From Amphibacillus indicireducens (GTDB lineage: Bacteria; Bacillota; Bacilli; Bacillales; Amphibacillaceae): 24,248 nt of DNA. The position numbers and the translations under genes were made by a program. The notes beneath the pieces were generated by a model. The model ran no database searches, was not told the DNA's origin, and saw only the letters and a program-made list of their open reading frames with translations. Below, in pieces: positions 7,901-14,131 of the stretch (position 1 is its first letter; each line of letters opens with the position of its first letter). The DNA lies in contig NZ_BAABDL010000152.1 of the NCBI RefSeq assembly GCF_039539605.1, positions 1 through 24,248 on the forward strand, given 5' to 3'.

Positions 7901-8149
7901 TTGATTAAACTCAACTGTACTGAGTGGATGATCAAGCGTGTTTTGGTTATGTTGTTCTAAAATTGTTTTGAAGTTATCCCAAAGTTGATCAGTTGTTTTG
8001 ATGTCCGGTTCATATTTCCAAAGTTTCGTCTTAACAACATAATCCATTGTTTTCTCTTTTCCGATAATACCTGCAAGATGTTCTGGTTTAGTAATCGTTC
8101 CACTTGTGATGTATTGAATGAGTTCCGTTTCAAATTGATTTTCATTCAT
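4946..8149 (-). CDS. hsdR: Type I restriction enzyme, endonuclease/translocase subunit HsdR
   Basis: A 1067-residue protein, full length for the family. HsdR cuts DNA after ATP-driven translocation by the complex with HsdM and HsdS. The PD-(D/E)xK nuclease is visible as D158 and E172-x-K174 (IIQIEEKR). SF2 motor motifs follow: Walker A TTGSGKT (313-319), DEAH (419-422), TGTP (446-449), LLTGFDAPELNTLYVD (681-696) and QAYSRTNR (706-713). A helical C-terminal domain ends in KIKYRNGLRDAIYMLADEL. Its ATG overlaps the stop of the half-size hsdS by ATGA, so the two are co-translated. All motifs are intact, but no hsdM is present in the operon or the window. Without a partner methylase the cognate sites would be unprotected, so either HsdM is elsewhere or the enzyme is silent. 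Confidence 0.95.
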   Translation of the reverse strand: MNENQFETELIQYITSGTITKPEHLAGIIGKEKTMDYVVKTKLWKYEPDIKTTDQLWDNFKTILEQHNQNTLDHPLSTVEFNQVKKIISDIQTPYEAGQFLYGLNGVSQIEIDLDDGRHVFLTVFDQKQIGAGDTVYQVVNQINRPAVITGKQDRTFDTTLLINGLPIIQIEEKRDTRNVDEALNQMHQYADENQYRDIFSTLQILVAITPNNVKYMANTTADKFNKDFAFNWQRKSDNTIVRNWKEFADSMLSIPMAHQMATNYMILDGTKNKQMLKVMRPYQVYATQNVIENLKRADFELGTNKVGYIWHTTGSGKTITSFKTAWLASRMPKVDKVVFVVDRIALTKQTNENYKAYDPDASDDMLGSVQNTNNTNDLSRKLKSKDNSIIVTSVQKLDTLVKRKNFKAPEKNIVFIVDEAHRSTGGESFATIQKAFKRSAWVGYTGTPMFDETTTGLRTEDIFGPLLHAYTIREAIADRNVLGFKVDFQTTIDEEQMRKTYLPTFYRERYPKWTEEQIQEKINNLTQEDMDDAVEPSFYDENPDHIKLVVEDIFKNWRNRSNEGRYNALFTTHVGGGKASTPMAMMYFREFQRVNAENKQNGGQTLKVAVTFSQNSSNNDSMLATNQGLYDAIMAYNKEFGTDWGMDDVAGYTQDVTSRLNKSVTDKNYLDLVIVVDQLLTGFDAPELNTLYVDRTLKGSGLIQAYSRTNRIADMQEKPWGRIVNYRWPAQNEKLMNKALAIYANKDSAILSEDDQRESNQKDGVIAKPFEDVFDEVKKVVDKLASLTSDFEQLPPSEKQKDYMLDLLREYNIGMAKLKQYDPEEVDGHEVGFNYDNPDDLVENLGMTSEQEVMLTTVLTNELKQHISKEKKIPLYQIELRMTHVKDVKVDYDYLTELVEQLLNQVHYGQTAEAKETQEKINQFANGLDDRNYAAKIMNAATAIIKGDFPPEGSNYKYPVRLADSESIIQAANIVNLDRMFLDFRVKWGITDIITSAQMRELFSRHRFGLQDLDDTGQIRDIIAQASNDYQTMAHDEEIQALSKIKYRNGLRDAIYMLADELVVNH

Positions 8150-8718
8150 GTTTTACTTGCCTCCTTTAATTTAGCTAAAAGTATTGTTGTCTCAAATCTT
8201 GCTACACGAGTACGTAAAGCTTGAAGCCGCAATTGATTAAAATATAATTCACCAATTTTTTTTTGTTTCTCAATTGATGGACAGTCAGGTAACTTTAACT
8301 CTTTCACCTGTTTCAGTGTGTATTTTAAAACTTGTGAACCCTGCAATCCCATCAGAAATTGCTTTTTAATCAACTGATTTTCATTAAGAAGATAAACCAA
8401 ATACATTGGATCAATATTTTCATTAGGTATCAACTTCACATAGTTTTGTGTGTAAAGATAACCTTCTCGCTCTTTACTTACAATTGTTGAATCTCCAGAA
8501 ATTAGACTAAATATGACATCATCAGTATATAGTGTATTGACTTTATCATACGTTCTTACTTGTTTGTTATCAGTATTTGTCTTCATACCAACTAAGTCAT
8601 CAGCCAAATCAGGCTGACCATAATAAGTATAAAGCGGGGCATTAGCATCAAATACTTCAGTAATTCTAAATTGAGGTGAACCACTTATAAATTCAACCAC
8701 ATCACTCAAATTCAACAT
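8146..8718 (-). CDS. hsdS: Half-size type I specificity subunit (single TRD)
   Basis: A 190-residue protein with one target-recognition domain (about 1-150) and one helical region (EKQKKIGELYFNQLRLQALRTRVARFE). YTYYGQPDLADD and NYVKLIPNENIDPMYLVYLLN are typical TRD elements. It is half the length of a classical HsdS and unlike the two-TRD HsdS at 1341-2474. Single-TRD S subunits of about this size are known to work as dimers giving symmetrical recognition. GAGAGG lies 10 nt before the ATG, a slightly long spacing. It is the first gene of the hsdS-hsdR operon, directly behind a strong promoter, where hsdM would be expected but is absent. Confidence 0.8.
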   Translation of the reverse strand: MLNLSDVVEFISGSPQFRITEVFDANAPLYTYYGQPDLADDLVGMKTNTDNKQVRTYDKVNTLYTDDVIFSLISGDSTIVSKEREGYLYTQNYVKLIPNENIDPMYLVYLLNENQLIKKQFLMGLQGSQVLKYTLKQVKELKLPDCPSIEKQKKIGELYFNQLRLQALRTRVARFETTILLAKLKEASKT

Positions 8719-8761
8719 AGAAACCGTGCCTCTCTAAAATTAAATATTATTTAATGACACA

Positions 8762-8790
8762 ATTATATCAGTAGCCCTTTCAAAATACAA
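8762..8790 (-). promoter_or_regulatory. Promoter of the half-hsdS/hsdR operon
   Basis: On the minus strand TTGTAT (8785-8790), a 17-nt spacer and TATAAT (8762-8767), with an extended TG (TGATATAAT). It would start transcription about 35-40 nt before the half-size hsdS. This shows the operon begins with hsdS, not with a missing upstream hsdM. Confidence 0.7.
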
Positions 8791-9092
8791 TCCCTCTTTT
8801 TTTAATTTTAATAAATTACAAAAACATTTATGGCGAATTATTTTCTTACCTCTCAAATAAAACAAAAAATTGAATAAGTCAATTTCATACTAGTGATTTA
8901 TATCATTTTAAATTCTTAAACATCTGAATTGTTGATAACATCTGCTCTATCCTCTTGATTTATTATCACAAACAGAAAAACATCCATTCCGTCAGATTGA
9001 CAAAATAGATGTTTTCCCTTAAAACTCCATTATAAAAATGTTTATTATGTGGGTACACCCCCGAAACATCAAAACGATATAATTTCCCCTTT
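8791..9092. other. Gap between the hsd operon and the DsbA gene
   Basis: AT-rich, with no open frame or hsdM remnant that I can recognise. It holds the probable terminator of the DsbA gene (8977-9014) and a partial copy (about 9040-9057) of the sequence repeated at 9839 and 11349. Confidence 0.5.
8977..9014 (-). terminator. Probable terminator of the DsbA-family gene
   Basis: On the minus strand AAAACATC pairs with GATGTTTT at the base of an interrupted stem, capped by GTCA/TGAC around a three-base loop. TTTTTCTGTTT follows. It lies about 80 nt after the DsbA-family stop. Confidence 0.5.
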
Positions 9093-9809
9093 TTAATCAC
9101 ATTGCCATTTGTCATCGACAATCGAACACGAACCGGCCGGATCATCAGTTTTAAAGGTTAGCAATTTATTTAATGGGATTCCCTCATCTTGTGAAATCTT
9201 AGCCAATATTTCTTCAATATGCTCTTGAGATTGAGCACCAGTAATTGCATATTTTCGATTAATAACTAGGGTTGGTGCACTATTAACCCCATAGGACTGC
9301 GCTAACTGTAAGTCGGCCAAGACAGCTTTTTCTGTCTCCTCTTTTTCAAATTGTGCTTTCCAATCAGCAAATGAGATACTCGTTTCTTTCACTGCTTCTT
9401 CTAATACAGCAATATCTTCAATATTCTTATTTTCAACAAACAATTTGTTTTGGAGACGATCGAAGACATCCCAATAAACAGCTTCTCCACCGACAATGCC
9501 AGCAGCTTTTGCAGCTTTCAAAGCTGGCTTTGAGATCGGAAAGTTGAAATCCGTTTGACGCATGCCTTCTATATTGAAACGATGTTCATCATCGTTTTTA
9601 TTTGCTTGAACCCAATGTCCTAAAACTTCTGGTTTAACAGCTTCTCGTGAGCCAAAACTCCGGATAAAGTCTTCAGCTTCCCATCCTAAAGCAAACGAAC
9701 GATGATCGATTTCAATATTATTATATTTCGCAGCTATCTTTCGCATCCTTGCAGACATCGGGAAACAAAAACTACAAATAACGTCATGGAAAAATTCTAT
9801 TTTAATCAT
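9093..9809 (-). CDS. DsbA-family thiol oxidoreductase, FrnE type
   Basis: A 238-residue cytoplasmic thioredoxin-fold protein: no signal peptide, active site C12-S-F-C15 (ICSFC) right after the first strand, and a cis-proline in NSAPTLVIN. The helical insert between them and the length fit the FrnE/2-hydroxychromene-carboxylate-isomerase-like DsbA branch, which handles disulfide or stress-related chemistry; the substrate is unknown. The C terminus carries an extra cysteine pair (CSIVDDKWQC). The ATG at 9809 is chosen because AAGGAGG lies 8 nt upstream; a longer frame to 9863 would run through repeated non-coding sequence. It is single-gene cargo between the oxidoreductase gene and the hsd locus, with no functional partner evident. 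Confidence 0.88.
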   Translation of the reverse strand: MIKIEFFHDVICSFCFPMSARMRKIAAKYNNIEIDHRSFALGWEAEDFIRSFGSREAVKPEVLGHWVQANKNDDEHRFNIEGMRQTDFNFPISKPALKAAKAAGIVGGEAVYWDVFDRLQNKLFVENKNIEDIAVLEEAVKETSISFADWKAQFEKEETEKAVLADLQLAQSYGVNSAPTLVINRKYAITGAQSQEHIEEILAKISQDEGIPLNKLLTFKTDDPAGSCSIVDDKWQCD

Positions 9810-9838
9810 AACCCTTTCCTCCTTGAAATGTACCACTT

Positions 9839-9890
9839 GGGACTTTGACAAATGTTCATTCAAAATGCAAGACTTTATTGTGTGGGCACA
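9839..9890. repeat. Copy A of a ~52-bp direct repeat
   Basis: GGGACTTTGACAAATGTTCA and onward matches 11349-11400 in the same orientation: 38 of the first 42 bases and 45 of 52 overall by eye. A shorter piece (TTTATTATGTGGGTACA) recurs near 9041-9057. Copy A lies between the DsbA gene and the oxidoreductase gene. Confidence 0.7.
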
Positions 9891-9925
9891 CTGACTTTCT
9901 GCACTTATATTTTAGCTTAAGTTAT

Positions 9926-10906
9926 TTAAACCTGTTGTGGAGACTGACTCTTAATCGATTCATTTGAAGCCATTGTCAATTCAAAGGTTTTAACTGCATC
10001 AGAATATGTTGACTTAATACCATGGCTGTCGCCAGTTCTTACTGAATTAATAAACTCCTCTACGGCTTTCAAATGAGAACTTTCTGTAACTGAAACCTTT
10101 CGAATGGAATCATTTGTAATATAACGGAACTCATTATTCCAATCACACTCAATCACTTCATCTTCACAGACAATTCGAAATCCAGCGCCATTAAAATGTT
10201 TAATATCATCTAGATAACAAGCGGTTTCAACTGTAGCAAGTACCCCTGACTTAAATGAGATTGTTGCTACAGAATAGTCTTCTAAATTATAGTCGGGAAT
10301 ATTCTCTACCAGTCCCTTTCTTCCTAGACAAAATACTGATTCTGCTTCACCAAATAAATACCTCAACGTATCAAACAAATGGGTGCTTTGCTCTACAATC
10401 TGCCCACCTGATCTTTCCTTTCTTCTCCACCAGGGGGCTCCAGGAATTCCACCTAACCATCTTGCGGTAACTAGTCCTACTTTTTTATTGGATAGATAAG
10501 CCTTAATTTTGTTCATTTCCTCGTTATATCTTTCCTGGTATCCAACAGATGATATGACACCGGCCTTTTTGATTTCAGCTTCTATTGTTTTTGCTTTTTG
10601 AACAGAGACTTCTATGGGTTTTTCTACATACATGTGTATGCCCTTTTGAGCTGCAAGTATTTCGGCATCCCCATGACTATCTGGCGGAACACAAATAAAT
10701 ACAGCATCCAGGTTTTCCTTCTCGTACATTTCTTTATGATTCGAATATAAATTTGCCTTAGGAGCCTTTTCCCCAGTCTTCTTTAATTTTACGATATTGG
10801 AGGATGTCAATGCAGTAACCTCGACCCCATCAATTTTTAATAGATTATCCAAATGAACGTTTCCAAACCAACCACAGCCGATTATACCAACTTTAATAAT
10901 ATCCAT
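9926..10906 (-). CDS. Gfo/Idh/MocA-family NAD(P)-dependent oxidoreductase
   Basis: A 326-residue protein with an N-terminal Rossmann fold (GIIGCGWFG, 8-15), the family EKP motif (95-97) and a C-terminal catalytic segment GGQIVEQSTHLFD (168-179) with H176 and D179 placed as in inositol and sugar dehydrogenases. Such enzymes oxidise or reduce a hydroxyl of sugars, cyclitols or related compounds in the cytoplasm. The substrate cannot be told from sequence, and no transporter, kinase or regulator lies beside it. GAGGGG precedes the ATG by about 9 nt. It is a single gene between two copies of a 52-bp repeat, which suggests it came or was moved as a cassette. Confidence 0.9.
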   Translation of the reverse strand: MDIIKVGIIGCGWFGNVHLDNLLKIDGVEVTALTSSNIVKLKKTGEKAPKANLYSNHKEMYEKENLDAVFICVPPDSHGDAEILAAQKGIHMYVEKPIEVSVQKAKTIEAEIKKAGVISSVGYQERYNEEMNKIKAYLSNKKVGLVTARWLGGIPGAPWWRRKERSGGQIVEQSTHLFDTLRYLFGEAESVFCLGRKGLVENIPDYNLEDYSVATISFKSGVLATVETACYLDDIKHFNGAGFRIVCEDEVIECDWNNEFRYITNDSIRKVSVTESSHLKAVEEFINSVRTGDSHGIKSTYSDAVKTFELTMASNESIKSQSPQQV

Positions 10907-11401
10907 TTTAATTATCCCCTCACATTATTTTGTCAATACAATAAAAATATAACATTATCATTAACAAGTGTCAGTACATAGCTAGTACCTATTTTTTCTA
11001 TTCCGAAACGAACTCTGTAAAAATCATAATTATCTATCCGTTCTTTAGCTTAATCCTTAGTTCCTTGGACATAGCTAAAACATAGGATTATAGAATTCTG
11101 ATAATACTACCACGGACACCCTAGGATTGCAATGATGCATTAAATATCACAAACTCAACCATAAGTAATTTAATTTGTAAAAACATAATAAACCCTTGCA
11201 AATTCTCCCCTTCCAACCCGCATTCTACCGTTTGAAAAATAATAGAGTCTTGTCGAAAAACAATAGGGAAACCCTTGAGTTTATTTAATTTTCCCTTTTA
11301 TTCCATCAGGATATCTTGGCTCTTTCAAATCTTTATTCTCTAAGAAGCGGGACTTTTACAAATGTTTATTCAAAATTCAAGACTTTATTATGGGGTTACA
11401 A
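10907..11401. other. Gene-free boundary between rlmD and the accessory region
   Basis: No gene is seen in 495 bp. A weak hairpin (AGGGAAA 11265-11271 with TTTCCCT 11290-11296, about 18-nt loop, then TATTGTTTTT on the minus strand) may end rlmD transcription. Copy B of the 52-bp repeat directly follows the rlmD stop. Confidence 0.5.
11349..11400. repeat. Copy B of the ~52-bp direct repeat, next to the rlmD stop
   Basis: Direct-orientation match of 9839-9890. It ends 2 nt from the rlmD stop codon, a position typical of an insertion target at a conserved gene's 3' end. Confidence 0.7.
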
Positions 11402-12775
11402 CTACCGCTCCAGCACCGTTACAACTTCAATATGGGAAGTTTGCGGAAACATGTCGACTGGTTGAACTTTCTTCAATTTGTACCCGCCTTCAGTCAATGT
11501 CACTAAATCGCGTGCTAATGTTGCTGGGTTACATGAGACGTAAACAATTCGCTCAGGGTTCATTTCAACCATTGCATGTAATAGAGCTTCGTCACAGCCT
11601 TTTCTTGGTGGGTCAACGACGATTACGTCTGGTTTTAGACCGTCTGCTGTCCACGCTGGCATGACCTTTTCTGCTTGTCCAACGACAAATTCTGTGTTAT
11701 CCATGCCATTCAACTTAGCATTTTTCTTCGCATCTTGAATCGCTTGTGGAACAATCTCAACACCGTAAACTTTTTTAGCTTTTTGGGCGAGGAAGAGTGA
11801 AATACTACCGATGCCGCAATAAGCGTCAATAACTGTCTCTCCGCCTGATAAGTCGGCATATTCTAATGCTTTATCATAGAGTACTTTCGTTTGTTTCGGG
11901 TTAATTTGATAAAATGACAGCGCTGAAATTGCAAATTTGACATCCCCGATTGTGTCATAAATATATTCTTCACCCCAGAGGCAGTTTGTCTTTTTGCCAA
12001 GGATTACATTCGTGCGGTCTGGATTAACGTTGTGCATAATTGAGGTGATGTTTGGCTGTTTCTCCAAAATTCGCTCAATAAATTCATCTTGCTTTGGGAT
12101 CTTATTTGTCCGAGTCACGATAACAACCATTGTTTGTCCGGTATTTTCACCTGATCGAACCATAATATGACGTAAGACGCCTCGATGAGTTTCTTCGTTA
12201 TATGCGGGAATGTCAAGGTCATTAGCAACTTCGCGAATGAGATCAACTAAATCATCATTCACTTCAGATGTCACAATGCAGCGTTCCATGTCTTCGATGA
12301 TGTCATGGCTACGGGGGCGGTAAAATCCAGTGATCAGTTTACCGTCTTTTTTGCCAACTGGTATCTGCACTTTATTACGGTAGCGCCAAGGATCGTCCAT
12401 GCCCAATGTCGGTTCAACATTGACATCTGTAATGTGTGCGATTTTTGCTAGCACATTCTTCACTTGATTTTGCTTCATTTTCAATTGCATCTGATAGCTC
12501 ATGTGTTGCAATTGACAGCCACCGCATTTATAAAAAACATCACATGGTGGCTTGACCCGGTCTGGGCTCGTTGTAATTAATTCAAGACGACGACCGACTG
12601 CAAAGTTTTTCTTAACCATGATTACTTTCACTTTCGCTGTTTCACCTGGCAATGCATTTGAGACAAAGATCGGATAGCCGTTTATTTTACCGACACCATT
12701 GCCATCATGAGTAATATCTTCAAATGATAATTCAATTGTTTGGTTTTTCTGGACTGGCGTTTGCTGTTTAGACAC
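11402..12775 (-). CDS. rlmD: 23S rRNA (uracil-5-)-methyltransferase, RlmD/RlmCD type
   Basis: A 457-residue enzyme that methylates C5 of uridines in 23S rRNA with SAM. In B. subtilis the orthologue YefA (RlmCD) modifies U747 and U1939. It has an N-terminal TRAM domain (about 10-70), four iron-sulfur ligands (C78, C84, C87 in CDVFYKCGGC and C166), the SAM site VIDAYCGIGSISLFLA and the catalytic cysteine in YVSCNPATL near residue 412, plus DPPRKGC. The start is GTG with AAAGGAAG about 9 nt upstream; no nearer ATG is in frame. It is monocistronic with its own promoter and marks the edge of the conserved block. Confidence 0.95.
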   Translation of the reverse strand: MSKQQTPVQKNQTIELSFEDITHDGNGVGKINGYPIFVSNALPGETAKVKVIMVKKNFAVGRRLELITTSPDRVKPPCDVFYKCGGCQLQHMSYQMQLKMKQNQVKNVLAKIAHITDVNVEPTLGMDDPWRYRNKVQIPVGKKDGKLITGFYRPRSHDIIEDMERCIVTSEVNDDLVDLIREVANDLDIPAYNEETHRGVLRHIMVRSGENTGQTMVVIVTRTNKIPKQDEFIERILEKQPNITSIMHNVNPDRTNVILGKKTNCLWGEEYIYDTIGDVKFAISALSFYQINPKQTKVLYDKALEYADLSGGETVIDAYCGIGSISLFLAQKAKKVYGVEIVPQAIQDAKKNAKLNGMDNTEFVVGQAEKVMPAWTADGLKPDVIVVDPPRKGCDEALLHAMVEMNPERIVYVSCNPATLARDLVTLTEGGYKLKKVQPVDMFPQTSHIEVVTVLER

Positions 12776-12818
12776 GAATTTTACTTCCTTTCTGAATCGA
12801 CTTGCTAACTATTTACTT

Positions 12819-12827
12819 AGTATATCA
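12819..12827 (-). promoter_or_regulatory. Extended -10 promoter of rlmD
   Basis: The minus strand reads TGATATACT, a TG-extended -10, about 45 nt before the GTG start. The -35 is poor (GTAATC at 17 nt). Confidence 0.45.
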
Positions 12828-12945
12828 CCTTATAGCGCCTTGATTACCACCATTCGACTTTATATTTCCCGGGAAATAAAAAAATTGTCATGAATATTCA
12901 GATCAATGTCTATAAATTGAGTCATTCATAGCAGTTATATTTTGT

Positions 12946-13065
12946 CTTATCCGCGAAATAATAAATTTACACGCGAATTTAGAGATTTACGCGCGATATT
13001 CAATTTTTACACGCGAATTCATGGATCTGCACGCGAAATTAAGATTTTGCCCGTGAACTGATTGA
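12946..13065. repeat. Six-unit tandem repeat, exact 20-bp period
   Basis: Units start at 12946, 12966, 12986, 13006, 13026 and 13046. Each begins TTTAC-, TTTGC- or CTTAT-like and shares the core (A/C/G)CGCGAA; the remaining 8 bases vary. The spacing is exactly 20 bp throughout. It fills the gap between dgkB and rlmD and does not encode protein. The function is unknown; possibilities are protein-binding sites on alternating helix faces or a replication-slippage array. Confidence 0.8.
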
Positions 13066-13070
13066 TTATT

Positions 13071-13102
13071 TAAAAAAAGCTCTTGAAATTAATCGAGAGC
13101 TT
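13071..13102 (-). terminator. Terminator overlapping the dgkB stop codon
   Basis: On the minus strand AAGCTCT pairs with AGAGCTT over a 12-nt loop and is followed by a run of Ts (TTTTTAAATAAT). The left arm encodes the last dgkB codons and the loop holds the stop. Confidence 0.75.
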
Positions 13103-14027
13103 CTTCTGTTTCCTTATCTTCTTTACCACGCTTGATTTGTTCATCTGTTGGGAGATAGTATTCGATATGTTGCTTGAGGTTTGTGAAGACACCAGGTAAA
13201 TCGCCACCATACTCACCATCTATGTTCAACTGCATTCTTTCTTCTGTTTCTATTTTAATGTTTTTAGCTTGTACATAAAAAACATTTGGATCGTCGAAAT
13301 GCGCACCTCTTGTTGCTGCTGTAATCGCCCGGATAAATTCGGCAATGTTACACTTTTTTAAGACGAGTAAATCAAACACGCCGTCATCCATTTCTGCATC
13401 TGGGGCGAGTTTTTCAAAACCGCCGACAGAATTTGTGTTTGCTACTAAGAACAACATAATTTCTTCTTCAAAAACTGCTCCATCGTATTCAATGCGCGTG
13501 TGAATTGGTCTTAGTCTCGGCAGTAACTCTGCCCCTTTAATAATATAGGCAAGTTGTCCAATCAATGTCTTTAATTTACTCGGCACTTCATACGACACTT
13601 CGGTTAGTTTTCCACCACCTGATATATTAACAAAATAGTGCTGATTCACTTTACCGATATCTAGTTTTTTCGTTTGACCTGCGACAATAACGTCAACTGC
13701 TTTATCAACAGATTTAGGAAGATGGAGTGCACGAGCAAAGTCATTAGTCGTACCAGCAGGAACAATCCCTAATCGAGGGCGATAATCTGCCTCGGCTAAG
13801 CCGCTAACGACTTCATTAATCGTACCATCTCCACCAGCAACAATAATCGTATCAAACTTGCGTTCAGCCGCTAATTTTGCCGCTTCAGTTGCATTGCCTT
13901 TCGCTGTCGTTTCATGGACGGATGTTTCAAAACCTGCTTGTTCTAATTTAACTAATACATCTGGTAATTTATTTTTAAATGACTCTCTTCCAGCGGTTGG
14001 ATTATAAATAATTCGGCAACGTTTCAT
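13089..14027 (-). CDS. dgkB: Diacylglycerol kinase
   Basis: A 312-residue soluble lipid kinase that phosphorylates diacylglycerol released during lipoteichoic acid synthesis, returning it to phosphatidic acid. The nucleotide-binding NPTAGR is at 9-14 and the GGDGT signature at 65-69 (AGGDGTINEVVSGL). The C-terminal beta-rich half holds NISGGGKLTEV and the late LNIDGEYGGDLP motif. The ATG at 14027 has GGGGG 7 nt upstream, better than the in-frame GTG one codon earlier. It follows gatB after a terminator and has its own probable promoter. The neighbour order matches B. subtilis yerQ-yefA. Confidence 0.93.
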   Translation of the reverse strand: MKRCRIIYNPTAGRESFKNKLPDVLVKLEQAGFETSVHETTAKGNATEAAKLAAERKFDTIIVAGGDGTINEVVSGLAEADYRPRLGIVPAGTTNDFARALHLPKSVDKAVDVIVAGQTKKLDIGKVNQHYFVNISGGGKLTEVSYEVPSKLKTLIGQLAYIIKGAELLPRLRPIHTRIEYDGAVFEEEIMLFLVANTNSVGGFEKLAPDAEMDDGVFDLLVLKKCNIAEFIRAITAATRGAHFDDPNVFYVQAKNIKIETEERMQLNIDGEYGGDLPGVFTNLKQHIEYYLPTDEQIKRGKEDKETEEALD

Positions 14028-14066
14028 CACGATTCCCCCAAATCACTTACTATATTCTCTCTCTTT

Positions 14067-14075
14067 ATCATAGCA
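14067..14075 (-). promoter_or_regulatory. Extended -10 promoter of dgkB
   Basis: The minus strand reads TGCTATGAT, directly after the gatB terminator and 39 nt before the ATG. No good -35 is seen. Confidence 0.5.
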
Positions 14076-14090
14076 TTATCGAAAAAGAAA

Positions 14091-14119
14091 GACTATCAAT
14101 ATGTTATGTATTGATAGTC
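14091..14119 (-). terminator. Rho-independent terminator of gatCAB
   Basis: A perfect 11-bp stem (GACTATCAATA with TATTGATAGTC) over a 7-nt loop, followed on the minus strand by TTTCTTTTTC, starting 12 nt after the gatB stop. Confidence 0.85.
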
Positions 14120-14131
14120 CCCGTTATGACT

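Noticed and set aside
9810..9863. 18-residue N-terminal extension of the DsbA-family protein
   Set aside because: It covers part of the 52-bp repeat, and the strong AAGGAGG site points to the ATG at 9809.
12946..13065. CRISPR array or coding repeat
   Set aside because: The period is only 20 bp with 8 variable bases, and no frame runs through it.
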